Shown one piece after another: positions 53,939 through 61,566 of a stretch of 64,000 bases of DNA. Origin of the DNA: Actinoplanes subtropicus. GTDB taxonomy: Bacteria > Actinomycetota > Actinomycetes > Mycobacteriales > Micromonosporaceae. The position numbers were made by a program, and so were the translations under genes. The DNA lies in assembly GCF_000721705.1 (NCBI RefSeq), contig NZ_JOJL01000023.1, forward strand, positions 152,258 through 216,257, in the 5' to 3' direction. Positions within the stretch are counted from its first letter, which is position 1, and each line of letters starts with the position of its first letter. Below the pieces are notes generated by a model that had not been told where the DNA came from, made no database searches, and worked only from the letters and a program-made list of their open reading frames with translations.

Positions 53939-54936
53939 CGGGCGGCCTGCTTCCCCGCGGTGAGCAGTGCGTCAGTAACGGTGCGGATGCCCAGTTCGAC
54001 GCGGAACGCGCCGGTGCGAACAGGACGGGCATCGGCGAAGGCGACTTCCCCCGCGTGACGGGCGGTCCCCATGGTGAGTTGTTCGCCGAGCAGCGAGCGT
54101 TCCGCTGCCGTCGCCCGCCAGGGGCGCGTGGCGACCCCACCCAAACCGATCCGGCAGTCCGTGACCGTTCCCTGGGCGTCCAGCGTCACGGCGGCGGCGG
54201 CCGAGGTGAGGGCGAAGGCGTAGGACTCCCGGTCACGGATCTTGTGGTAGGTGGAGCCGCGACCGGCGGGTGTCGCGGGAACGCGGATCCGCAGGATCAA
54301 CTCATCGGCAGCCAGGGTGTGTTCGAGCACGGGGTTGTCTCCCGGCTCGACGTGCAAGTCGCCGAGTGGTAGCGTCCGCTCGCCCCGTGGGCCTACCACG
54401 TCGAGTTCGGCGTCGAACGCGATCAGGGCTACGGCCCAGTCGCCCGGGTAGGTGGCGATGCAGGCATCGCTGGCGCCCAGCAGCGCGTGGGTGCGGTCCA
54501 GTCCCTCGAGCGCCGCACAGCCGCTGCCCGGATCCCTCTTGTTGCAACCGAATTCCGCTCCGCCGCGGAAGTAGCCGCATCGCGTGCGTTGCAGCAGGTT
54601 CCCGCCGACCGTCGCCATGTTGCGCAGTTGCTGGGACGCCGCCCGCCACAAGGATTCCGACAGCGCCGGATAGTCGCGGCGTACGACCGGATGGTCGGCG
54701 ACCTCGGCCATTTTCGCTCCCGCCCCGAACGACAGTTCGCCCTCGCCCGTGCTGATCTCGGTCAGCTCAGCGAGACGGTGAATGTCGATGACGGCCGGCG
54801 GAGCCTCGACGCCGAGCTTCATCAGGTCGTACAGGGTCGTGCCACCGGCCAGGATCTTGGTCCCCGGCTCCGCGGCGGCCAGGGCATCGACGGCCCCGGC
54901 AACGCTGTCGGGCACGACATAGGCGAATGAGCGCAC
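53935..54936 (-). CDS. paoB: Aldehyde oxidoreductase FAD subunit (PaoB/YagS-like)
   Basis: 333 residues: FAD-binding motifs LAGGTTLYDLMKLG and TVGGNLLQRTRCGYFRGG. The insert with four Cys (RTRC, FGC, GSGC, SDAC) is the [4Fe-4S] site known from PaoB and its 4-hydroxybenzoyl-CoA reductase relatives. It relays electrons between the 2Fe-2S subunit and FAD. Gap to paoA is three bases. Confidence 0.92.
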   Translation of the reverse strand: MRSFAYVVPDSVAGAVDALAAAEPGTKILAGGTTLYDLMKLGVEAPPAVIDIHRLAELTEISTGEGELSFGAGAKMAEVADHPVVRRDYPALSESLWRAASQQLRNMATVGGNLLQRTRCGYFRGGAEFGCNKRDPGSGCAALEGLDRTHALLGASDACIATYPGDWAVALIAFDAELDVVGPRGERTLPLGDLHVEPGDNPVLEHTLAADELILRIRVPATPAGRGSTYHKIRDRESYAFALTSAAAAVTLDAQGTVTDCRIGLGGVATRPWRATAAERSLLGEQLTMGTARHAGEVAFADARPVRTGAFRVELGIRTVTDALLTAGKQAAR

Positions 54937-54939
54937 CGT

Positions 54940-55458
54940 CTACACCTCGGTCTGCTTGGTCTGGTCGGCCACCCGGCGGATGGCCGCGGTGATGCCGATA
55001 TACGCGCCGCATCGGCACAGGTTGCCGCTCATGTACTCACGGATGTCGCCGTCCGTCTCGGTGTGGCCCTCGGCCAGGCAGGCCAGGCCGGACATCACCT
55101 GCCCAGGTGTGCAGTAGCCGCACTGCAGGGCATCACAGTCGACGAACGCCTGCTGCAACGGGTGCAGCGTGCCGTCCGGCGCCGCGACGCCTTCGATGGT
55201 TGTCACGTCCCGTCCCGCGACCTGGACCGCCGGAGTCAGACAGGACACGACACGCCGGCCGTCGATGTGCACCGTGCAGGCGCCGCAGTGCCCCTGATCG
55301 CACCCCTTCTTGGTTCCGGTCAGCACGAGACGCTCGCGCAGCACATCGAGCAGAGACTCGCGAGGATCCAACTCGAAGCGCACCTGCTCGCCGTTGACGG
55401 TGAACGCCGTCTCGACAAGGCCAGCCGGCCGTCCGGCGGTCGGCGATGTCTTCATCAT
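54940..55458 (-). CDS. paoA: Aldehyde oxidoreductase [2Fe-2S] subunit (PaoA/YagT-like)
   Basis: 172 residues. Plant-type ferredoxin motif GTKKGCDQGHCGACTVHIDG with its fourth Cys in VVSCLT, and the second cluster ALQCGYCTPGQVM plus LCRCGAY. First gene of paoABCD-MFS. E. coli PaoA has a twin-arginine signal; this one has none (it begins MMKTSPTAGRPAG), so the enzyme should be cytoplasmic. Confidence 0.94.
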   Translation of the reverse strand: MMKTSPTAGRPAGLVETAFTVNGEQVRFELDPRESLLDVLRERLVLTGTKKGCDQGHCGACTVHIDGRRVVSCLTPAVQVAGRDVTTIEGVAAPDGTLHPLQQAFVDCDALQCGYCTPGQVMSGLACLAEGHTETDGDIREYMSGNLCRCGAYIGITAAIRRVADQTKQTEV

Positions 55459-55599
55459 GGCTTCCCAATCCTTGGTGACAGGGCCCCGACAAAAGAGGGG
55501 GCAGCGGAGACCGGCAACCGCCTTCTCGGCCGACTACCAGCGACGCTCGTGGCAGTTCTCTAAGCAGCGGCTGTCGATTTGACGACCGAGGTGAGCGGG

Positions 55600-55797
55600 T
55601 GGCTCTTTCGTTGCGGCGGGCTGGTGAACACGCTGCGGTTCCCGCCGGGCGTAGTAGTCGGTGGACATGCCAGCGAGCTGCGCGACCTCCTCGCGGCGCA
55701 GTCCCTGCGTACGCGCGCGGCCCCTCGGCCAGCCCGACGTCGCGGGGCGCAGAATCACATGTCGGTGCCGCAGGAATTCCACCAGTTCCTTGCTGAC
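55600..55797 (-). pseudogene. N-terminal remnant of a third XRE regulator
   Basis: GTG 55797 starts SKELVEFLRHRHVILRP, then frames shift and TQGLRREEVAQLAGMSTDYYAR matches XRE copies 1 and 2. A pair of shifts lies between (DVGLAEGPRA in the other frame), and the ligand domain is gone. A decayed operator half (CTATCCAGAGACCGCCGATCCATG, in two parts around 55829-55852) sits just upstream. Confidence 0.78.
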
Positions 55798-55828
55798 CGT
55801 GCCGCCAGCCTCGCCGCACCGAGCCCGG

Positions 55829-55852
55829 CTATCCAGAGACCGCCGATCCATG
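55829..55852. promoter_or_regulatory. Decayed XRE operator at the third XRE remnant
   Basis: AGAGACCGCC followed by GATCCATG equals the left half of the operator at 47191, but the right half (GATC-A-GCGGTC) is lost. DNA from 55853 to 56067 shows no gene. Confidence 0.6.
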
Positions 55853-56067
55853 CCTGAGCCTTCCTCCCCACCCCCGGCGAAGCCGCCCGCGCGGCCCGGC
55901 GCCAAGGGCGCTCGCAGCGAGACGACCCGATGGTCACCTGTCCTGCATGACTCGCTGGGAAATCGCCAGCTGTCGGCGGTGCGCCGCAGACCGCCTTCCA
56001 GGCCGACGGCCAGCGGCGATGGTCCTGGGCCGATGCCGCCCAATGCCTTGCCTGCATTTCAGGTCGG

Positions 56068-56817
56068 TCAGCTGCCGCTGATCATGGCGAGGACGTTGTC
56101 GTAGGAGCCGTTGGCCAACGCGTCGCGGATAAACCGGGCGGGCTCGACGACCAGTTCCTTCGCGTCGGGCTTCTCGCGCAGCAGGTCGAGGGTCTCGGTG
56201 AGGAAGTCGTCCAACGGCATCGACTGCTCGCTGTTCTCCTGGCCCATCAGGGTCGTGCGCACGCCCGACGGGACCACCTCGATCACCTGGACGCCGGTGT
56301 CAGCACCGGCGAGCTGGATGCGCAGGCTCTCGGAGAAGGAGTGCAGCGCGGCCTTGGTCGCGCTGTAGGTCGGGGTACTCGGGTACGGGACGAACGCCAG
56401 CGCGGAGGTGACATTCATGACGACCGCGTCGTCCTTGCCCACCAGCAGCGGCAGGAAGGCGTACGTCATCCGGATCGGGCCGAGCAGATTGGTCGCGACG
56501 TGATCCTCGGCGACCGGGAGCCCCGCCGGATCGAGAAGATTTTCCGGCAGCATGATGCCGGCGTTGTTGACCAGCACGTTCAGCCCCGGGTGGCTCGCCG
56601 CCACGGTCTCCTGGGCCTGGGCGATCGAGTCGGCGTCCGCCACATCGAGGACGAGCGCGTCGATGCCCGGGTGCTCGGCCGTGATCTCGTCGAGGAGTTC
56701 CTTGCGCCGCCCGGCGACGATCACCTTGTTGCCGGCCTCGTGCAGACGCACGGCCAGACCGAGGCCGATGCCCGAGGTTCCGCCGGTGATCAGGATCGTG
56801 TTGCCGGTCATCTTCAT
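56068..56817 (-). CDS. Short-chain dehydrogenase, DltE-like (copy 2)
   Basis: 249 residues, colinear with copy 1: TGGTSGIGLGLAVRLHEAG, NNAGIMLPENLLDPAGLP, NVTSALAFVPYPSTPTYSATKAAL (catalytic Ser, Tyr, Lys) and SMPLDDFLTETLDLL near the C-terminus. Its upstream region repeats the operator palindrome, but no XRE gene is beside it; the integrase gene lies there instead. It may be controlled in trans by XRE 1 or 2. Confidence 0.93.
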   Translation of the reverse strand: MKMTGNTILITGGTSGIGLGLAVRLHEAGNKVIVAGRRKELLDEITAEHPGIDALVLDVADADSIAQAQETVAASHPGLNVLVNNAGIMLPENLLDPAGLPVAEDHVATNLLGPIRMTYAFLPLLVGKDDAVVMNVTSALAFVPYPSTPTYSATKAALHSFSESLRIQLAGADTGVQVIEVVPSGVRTTLMGQENSEQSMPLDDFLTETLDLLREKPDAKELVVEPARFIRDALANGSYDNVLAMISGS

Positions 56818-56894
56818 GCGGGTCTCGCTCCTTCGTTACGGCGGGCCGGTGAGCGCCCGCAGCCTCGACCATAGGGGCGCCCGCGCAGCGGCAG

Positions 56895-56928
56895 GAGAGG
56901 ACGGCTTATCCATGGATCGGCGGTCTCT
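56895..56928. promoter_or_regulatory. XRE/SDR palindromic operator, copy at SDR 2
   Basis: GAGAGGACGGCTTATCC then ATGGATCGGCGGTCTCT, a palindrome centred on TCCATGGA, about 95 bases upstream of SDR 2. The preceding CGACCATAGGGGCG is also shared with the copy at SDR 1. Confidence 0.75.
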
Positions 56929-56992
56929 GCCTCGTGAAACGGCCCTGCGCAGCGGATCCGGTGTCATGGGCGGCGATGGTGACGTGGCTCGG

Positions 56993-58366
56993 TTACGCCG
57001 ACCGTTTCCGCAGTTCAGCTCGGGGCTTCACGGTGACGCCGGCGAGCGGGGCTTGACGAAGCCGCGCTCGGCGTACCTCGGCCCGATGCTGCAGCACGTC
57101 CACAGGTCTGGTCTGTCGCATGGCCGCGAGGATGGTCGCGGCAGTACTCCTCGCCTCAGCCCGTGCCAGCGCGTCCGGGACGGTGCCGTAGACGTCGGCA
57201 GTGAAGGCGTGGCTGGAGTGCCCGAGCAGATGTTGCACGGTGTGCAGGCTGGCCGAGCCGTGCAGCGCGTTCATCGCGGTCCCATGCCGCAAATCGTGCA
57301 GCCGGACCGGTGGCAAACCGTGGTCGGTCACCAAGAAGGTGAACCGGTGGGTGAGCCAGCCGGGCCGGATCGGCCGCCCATTCGGCCAGGCGAACACGAA
57401 GCCGGCCTCTCCTGCGATCGTTGCGTGCTCGTCGTACACGCGCTGTTGCCGCCGCCGGTGATCGGCGAGGATCTCGACGGTGGCGGGGTCGAGGGTGATG
57501 GTCCGGTTGCCGGCGGCGGTCTTGGGTTCGGACTCGGCGACGACGCCGGGCAACTCGACCAGGGTCTGGGTCACCGTGAGGGTGGCGTCGGCCAGGTCGA
57601 CGTCGATCCAGCGCAGTCCGACGAGTTCGCCGCGGCGTAGCCCGCGTAGGCCGGCCAGCCACCACAGGGCGTACAGGTCGTCGGCGACCTTGGTCAGGAA
57701 CTCGGCCAGTTGTTGGGGTGTCCAGACGGCGATCTTCGGCCGGGTGCCGTCACGTAGCCAGGCCGCGACCCGCGGCTGTGACCAGGTCACCGGCCGGGTC
57801 CGCCGCGGCGAGGGCAGTTCGAGCATCCGGGCCGGATTATCGGTCAGGTAGCCGTGGGCGGCTGCCGCGTTCAGGGCCCGGCGCAGGGTGGCCCGGACCC
57901 GCTGCACGGTCGCCGCGGTGATCTTCACGTGATACCGGTTCCTATGGCTGGCGAGCTCGTCAAACACCGCCTGCACGTGTGCCCGGATCAACGCACCGAG
58001 CCGGTGATGGCCCAGTGCGGGCCGCAGCACGTTGACCACGTGCGCGGTGTAGGCGGTGGCGGTCGAGGGCCGAACCCGTTTGGGCAACGAAGCGACCCAG
58101 GTGTCGAGCCAGGCGCCGACAGTGAGCCCTGCATCGGGAGCGGGTTCGGGCGTTTGGCCGACGAGTTCTTGGCGGGCCTGCTCGGTGGCCTGTGCGGTGC
58201 GGAATCCACCGCGGCGCACGCGTTGACCGCCGATGCGGATCGAGAAGTACCAGGAGCCGTGATCGGGATCGTCGGCCAGCCGCGGGCAGGTGTCGCCGTA
58301 ACGGCGGCGGCCGGTGGTGGGGTCGGTGCAGCCGCACCGACGGTAGACGGGAGAGTAATCGTTCAT
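56993..58366 (-). CDS. Tyrosine recombinase / integrase (intact)
   Basis: 457 residues. A small N-terminal Cys motif (YRRCGCTDPTTGRRRYGDTC, HGSWYFSI) and an arm/core-binding part (RPSTATAYTAHVVNVLRPALG) precede the catalytic domain: LRGLRRGELVGL (Arg I), HDLRHGTAMNALHG (HxxR), LGHSSHAFTADVYGTV (nucleophile Tyr). It lies 437 bases from the tRNA-Lys repeat at 58803 and would integrate into or excise from that site. ATG 58366 is the preferred start. It shares architecture with the frameshifted integrase at 38716 but differs in most residues. Confidence 0.93.
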   Translation of the reverse strand: MNDYSPVYRRCGCTDPTTGRRRYGDTCPRLADDPDHGSWYFSIRIGGQRVRRGGFRTAQATEQARQELVGQTPEPAPDAGLTVGAWLDTWVASLPKRVRPSTATAYTAHVVNVLRPALGHHRLGALIRAHVQAVFDELASHRNRYHVKITAATVQRVRATLRRALNAAAAHGYLTDNPARMLELPSPRRTRPVTWSQPRVAAWLRDGTRPKIAVWTPQQLAEFLTKVADDLYALWWLAGLRGLRRGELVGLRWIDVDLADATLTVTQTLVELPGVVAESEPKTAAGNRTITLDPATVEILADHRRRQQRVYDEHATIAGEAGFVFAWPNGRPIRPGWLTHRFTFLVTDHGLPPVRLHDLRHGTAMNALHGSASLHTVQHLLGHSSHAFTADVYGTVPDALARAEARSTAATILAAMRQTRPVDVLQHRAEVRRARLRQAPLAGVTVKPRAELRKRSA

Positions 58367-58802
58367 GGCGGGTGTTCCATACCTATCTGCGCTTCTTGCG
58401 CGACAGCCGGAACAGCGGGACATCGACCTGCGATTCCGCACACCAGCAACGATCACCCGATCGTGGTTCACGCTCGACGGCTTCACCGATCAGCCGTGAC
58501 GAGCACCCGCCTTCACCAAGCATCGAACCGCTGCAAATACCCAGCCATCGTCGGCAGACGAACCGGTCTCCCGCCGCGCACGCAACGCCCCAAGCTCCCC
58601 CAGCTCGCTCGCGGCCAACACCGCCTCACCGCGCAGCGGTCAGACCGACCACAGTGGAGGGCTTGGGGGAACCTTGGGGGACGACCCAGTCCCGTAACGG
58701 GGCGTCAGCCGGTGGCATGCCGCGGCATGCCACCAGCCTCCTGAGCTGCCAAAACTGACACCTGGCGGCACGCCGCGAGAGCCCGCAACATTCAAGATCG
58801 CA
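58367..58802. other. Attachment-site-proximal region of the large island
   Basis: No gene. It contains a phased direct repeat CTTGGGGGA at 58662 and 58673 (11 bases apart, 122 bases before the att core) and a perfect 24-base palindrome at 58711-58734, both candidates for recombination-protein binding. Confidence 0.6.
58711..58734. repeat. Perfect 24-bp palindrome
   Basis: GGTGGCATGCCG followed directly by its reverse complement CGGCATGCCACC, with no spacer. It lies 69 bases before the att core. Confidence 0.85.
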
Positions 58803-58847
58803 GACTCTTAATCCGCGGGTTGTAGGTTCAAGTCCTACGCGGCGCAC
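58803..58847 (+). repeat. Middle att site: tRNA-Lys 3' repeat
   Basis: 45 bases identical to 38397-38441 except A for G in the T loop. There is no acceptor 5' strand, D arm or encoded CCA, so it is not a tRNA gene. Junction of the large and small elements. Confidence 0.92.
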
Positions 58848-58855
58848 AGATGATC

Positions 58856-58899
58856 ATGGCTCTGACCAGGTGTTTTACATCTGGTCGGGGCCATTTTTT
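58856..58899 (+). terminator. tRNA-type terminator after the middle att
   Basis: Stem ATGGCTCTGACCAG with CTGGTCGGGGCCAT (two G-U pairs), then TTTTTT. It is a diverged copy of the terminator at 63731. Confidence 0.82.
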
Positions 58900-58916
58900 C
58901 GTCCCTTGTGGACGAA

Positions 58917-58936
58917 TGCGTGATCCATGCGTGATC
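58917..58936 (+). promoter_or_regulatory. Phased arm-type repeat pair, left end of small element
   Basis: TGCGTGATC twice, 11 bases apart, 70 bases past the att core. The same pair recurs at 63531 and 63792. Probable integrase arm-type sites. Confidence 0.6.
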
Positions 58937-59180
58937 TGGAGACGCTGACACTGGCTGGCACCAGCCGAAATCGACCCCCAGCAAGACCTGTGAGTGACGG
59001 CGATCACGCCCGGCCGGGTTCTGATGCCGCCAGCATCAGCCGTGCGGGTGCCGAAAACCTCATCCGCCCTGGTAGCAGCTTTCTCGGTCGCTGCCGTGTG
59101 CAGTCAGGCGCCCCGGTGGATGCCCGGGGTCGGACCCGCGACGGTGCTCTCTGCGGAGCACTCCGCGAGGATGTTCTGTC

Positions 59181-60278
59181 GTGCTGCTTCGACTGGCCTA
59201 CCTCGGCGTGACCAACGCGCTGGCTCTGCTACGGCTGTTGCCGATGAGCGACCGCGACAAGGACGCCGAGATCCTCGCGTTACGGCATCAGATCATGGTT
59301 CTCGAGCGGCAGTTGCACGGCGACCGGATCCGGTTCACCCCAGCCGACCGGGCCTGGCTTGCCGCCCTGCTGCACTCCCTGCCGCGACCCGTGCTCCGTC
59401 ACCTGCGGTTACCGGTGCGCCCCGAGACCGTGTTGCGCTGGCACCGGGACCTGATCGCCCGCCGGCACGCCCGACGTTCCCGGCCCAGACGGCCGGGGCG
59501 GCCACCCACGATCCGATCGATCCGCAGGCTGGTCCTGCGTCTGGCCCGAGAGAACAGCAGTTGGGGATACCGCCGTATCCATGGTGAACTGCTCGTTCTG
59601 GGTGTGAAGGTCGCCGCCTCGACCGTCTGGGAGATCCTGAAAGACGCGGGCGTCGATCCGGCGCCCGAACGCGGCAGCAGCACCTGGTCGGCGTTCCTGC
59701 GTTCCCAGGCCCAGGCGCTGATCGCTGCGGACTTCTTCGAGACGGTGACGCTGACCGGCGCCCGGCTGTACGTCCTCGCGGTGATCGAGCACGCCTCCCG
59801 GCGGATCAGGGTTCTCGGTGTCACCGCGCAGCCGACCGCCAGCTGGGTGGCACAAGCCGCCCGGAACCTGGTCATGGACATCGAGGACACCAGCAGTCAG
59901 GTGAAATACCTGATCCGCGACCGCGACGGCAAGTACCCGGCCCTGTTCGACACGATCCTGGCCGACGCCGGGATCGAGACCGTGCTCAGCGGCGTCCGGG
60001 TACCCCGCATGAACTCGATCATGGAACGCTGGATCCAAGCCTGCCGCCACGAGATGCTCGACCGGACCCTGATCTTCAACCAGGCCCACCTGCTGCACGC
60101 CCTACGCGAGTACGAACACCACCACAACGATCATCGACCCCACCCGGGCATCGCCAACGCCCGACCGCGACAGCCGCTGCCCGACCCGATCACCGAACCC
60201 GCGGCCCTCGCACAGCCACGCATCCGCCGACACGACCGACTCGGCGGCGTCCTCCATGAATATGAAAATGCTGCTTGA
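59181..60278 (+). CDS. DDE transposase / integrase-core (rve) protein
   Basis: 365 residues. An N-terminal helix-turn-helix-like region (DAEILALRHQIMVLERQL, PETVLRWHRDLIARR) and an HTH_21-type segment (NSSWGYRRIHGELLVLG) precede the catalytic core. Asp lies in LIAADFFETV, the next in YLIRDRDGKYPALFD, and Glu in MNSIMERWIQACRHE. IS3/IS481-like by pattern. No terminal inverted repeats were found by eye, so a complete insertion sequence is not shown. GTG start. Confidence 0.85.
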   Translation: MLLRLAYLGVTNALALLRLLPMSDRDKDAEILALRHQIMVLERQLHGDRIRFTPADRAWLAALLHSLPRPVLRHLRLPVRPETVLRWHRDLIARRHARRSRPRRPGRPPTIRSIRRLVLRLARENSSWGYRRIHGELLVLGVKVAASTVWEILKDAGVDPAPERGSSTWSAFLRSQAQALIAADFFETVTLTGARLYVLAVIEHASRRIRVLGVTAQPTASWVAQAARNLVMDIEDTSSQVKYLIRDRDGKYPALFDTILADAGIETVLSGVRVPRMNSIMERWIQACRHEMLDRTLIFNQAHLLHALREYEHHHNDHRPHPGIANARPRQPLPDPITEPAALAQPRIRRHDRLGGVLHEYENAA

Positions 60279-60657
60279 CCAGCACGGATGACATTGTCGG
60301 CACCCGCAGGGCCAGCGGCACCAACAACAAATAACCACAAACCCCGACTAGGCGGGCCGCCCCCGCGGCCCGCCTCCACCAACCCAAAGAACGAGGGAAG
60401 GCCATCTGGCTCGGCTGTTCACGCGTAGCGCCGACGGCCAAGATGACCGCGCGCCGCGGCGGCCGACATCAACCCCCGTTTACTACCCGACGGGCGACGA
60501 GGACGCACCGTCATTGGCTGTTTTCGCGAGCCGTGCCGCCAAACGACCGTCACGCTCCGTGGCGAGCAACTCGCGGCAAGTGAAATAACGGGAGCTCGAG
60601 GTTGCATCCCTTCTCCGAGCACTTCGCGCCCCCCGTACGCGATCGGTAAAAGTCACC
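60279..60657. other. Gene-free spacer after the transposase
   Basis: About 380 bases with no supported gene, repeat or hairpin; composition stays high-GC until an AT-rich stretch before 60658 that may hold the promoter of the next gene. Confidence 0.35.
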
Positions 60658-61443
60658 ATGAGGAATGTGGCGGTCTCGTCGAAAGGTGGAAGGTCTGTGG
60701 CGGTCGGAGTTCGGATTCCAGCTGCTTTTATATCGTCGGGGTGGGGCACTCCCACAGTGTGCGCCCGGCACGGCGAGCCGGCCGTGGCGCGCAAACGTGT
60801 GAAGTTCGGGTCGGGCGTTTCGCCATGGAGCTATTTGCTGGTCCTGCTGGGTGTCGTCGGGCTGGTCATCTTGGCGGTCCTCATCGGGGCAAATCGGAAA
60901 CGGGCCGTGGCGACGGCCTGGCCGTTCTGTCGACGATGCCTGGGCCGGCACGCGACGATGCTGTATTCCGGCGCCGGGTTGATCGTCGGTGGGGGCGCCC
61001 TCGGTGTCGTGTCGGCCTCGATTTCGGAGGAGGCGATCAGCCCTGGCCTGCTCTGGGGAATCCTGATCCTCATCGCAGGCGCGATCATGCTGGCCCAGTC
61101 GGGCTGGTCGGTCGTCGCCGGCGGCCGAGTGATCGACGACGGGCAGACGGTCGAGTTCCGGCGAGCACACGACGCCTTCGTGGCGCAGGCTGTGGCCGCC
61201 CAGCAGGCGGCTGCTCAGCACTACGCGGCCCAGCGCGCGGCTTACGCCGCCGGGCCGGTCCCGGGCGGGCAGCAGGACGCCGCCCGTGATGGGGTGCCGT
61301 CCGGCGCGCCGCAGCAGGCTTGTACTTCGCCGTCGCTGACGGACCCTTTTGCTGCCGCCGATTTTCCGCAACCGACGCCGACCGCGTCGCCCGAGGTCCT
61401 GTCCATGCCAGCCGTCGACCCGCCGGGTGTCGACCAGGCCTGA
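60658..61443 (+). CDS. Membrane protein with Cys/His motif
   Basis: 261 residues. An N-terminal CARHGEP motif and a later FCRRCLGRH could together bind zinc. Three membrane segments follow (SYLLVLLGVVGLVILAVLIG, LYSGAGLIVGGGALGVVSA, GLLWGILILIAGAIMLAQ). After an amphipathic Ala/Gln stretch (QAVAAQQAAAQHYAAQRAAYAA) the tail is Pro-rich and disordered. Function unknown. The ATG at 60658 has no clear Shine-Dalgarno, so the true start may be downstream. Confidence 0.68.
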   Translation: MRNVAVSSKGGRSVAVGVRIPAAFISSGWGTPTVCARHGEPAVARKRVKFGSGVSPWSYLLVLLGVVGLVILAVLIGANRKRAVATAWPFCRRCLGRHATMLYSGAGLIVGGGALGVVSASISEEAISPGLLWGILILIAGAIMLAQSGWSVVAGGRVIDDGQTVEFRRAHDAFVAQAVAAQQAAAQHYAAQRAAYAAGPVPGGQQDAARDGVPSGAPQQACTSPSLTDPFAAADFPQPTPTASPEVLSMPAVDPPGVDQA

Positions 61444-61535
61444 TCCTGCCGTCTCATGCCGATCTGGGGCCACGTTGCGTGCTGACCGCGCACTGGAGCC
61501 GTGACGGCTCGCACCGCGCCCGGACGCCCTACGAC

Positions 61536-61560
61536 AGGAGGGCGGCAGAGCCGCCCTCCT
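61536..61560. terminator. Bidirectional hairpin between convergent genes
   Basis: Perfect 11-bp stem AGGAGGGCGGC / GCCGCCCTCCT with loop AGA, between the ends of the membrane-protein and FG-GAP genes. Confidence 0.85.
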
Positions 61561-61566
61561 TGCCGA

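Larger units (their letters stand above)
38397..58847. mobile_element. Integrative element / genomic island at tRNA-Lys (about 20.4 kb)
   Basis: Bounded by 45-bp direct repeats of the tRNA-Lys 3' part (38397-38441 and 58803-58847, two mismatches at most). A tyrosine integrase lies just inside each end: frameshifted at the left, intact at the right. Cargo is metabolic genes and many gene remnants. No replication, transfer or phage structural genes are seen, so it is a non-conjugative or decayed island. Confidence 0.88.

Noticed and set aside
38444..58802. Phage-defence or toxin-antitoxin system in the island
   Set aside because: No restriction, helicase, nuclease, reverse transcriptase or toxin-like domain was found; the cargo is metabolic and regulatory.
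58803..58847. A second tRNA-Lys gene
   Set aside because: Only the 3' half is present; the 5' acceptor strand and D arm are missing. The same applies to 63671-63722.
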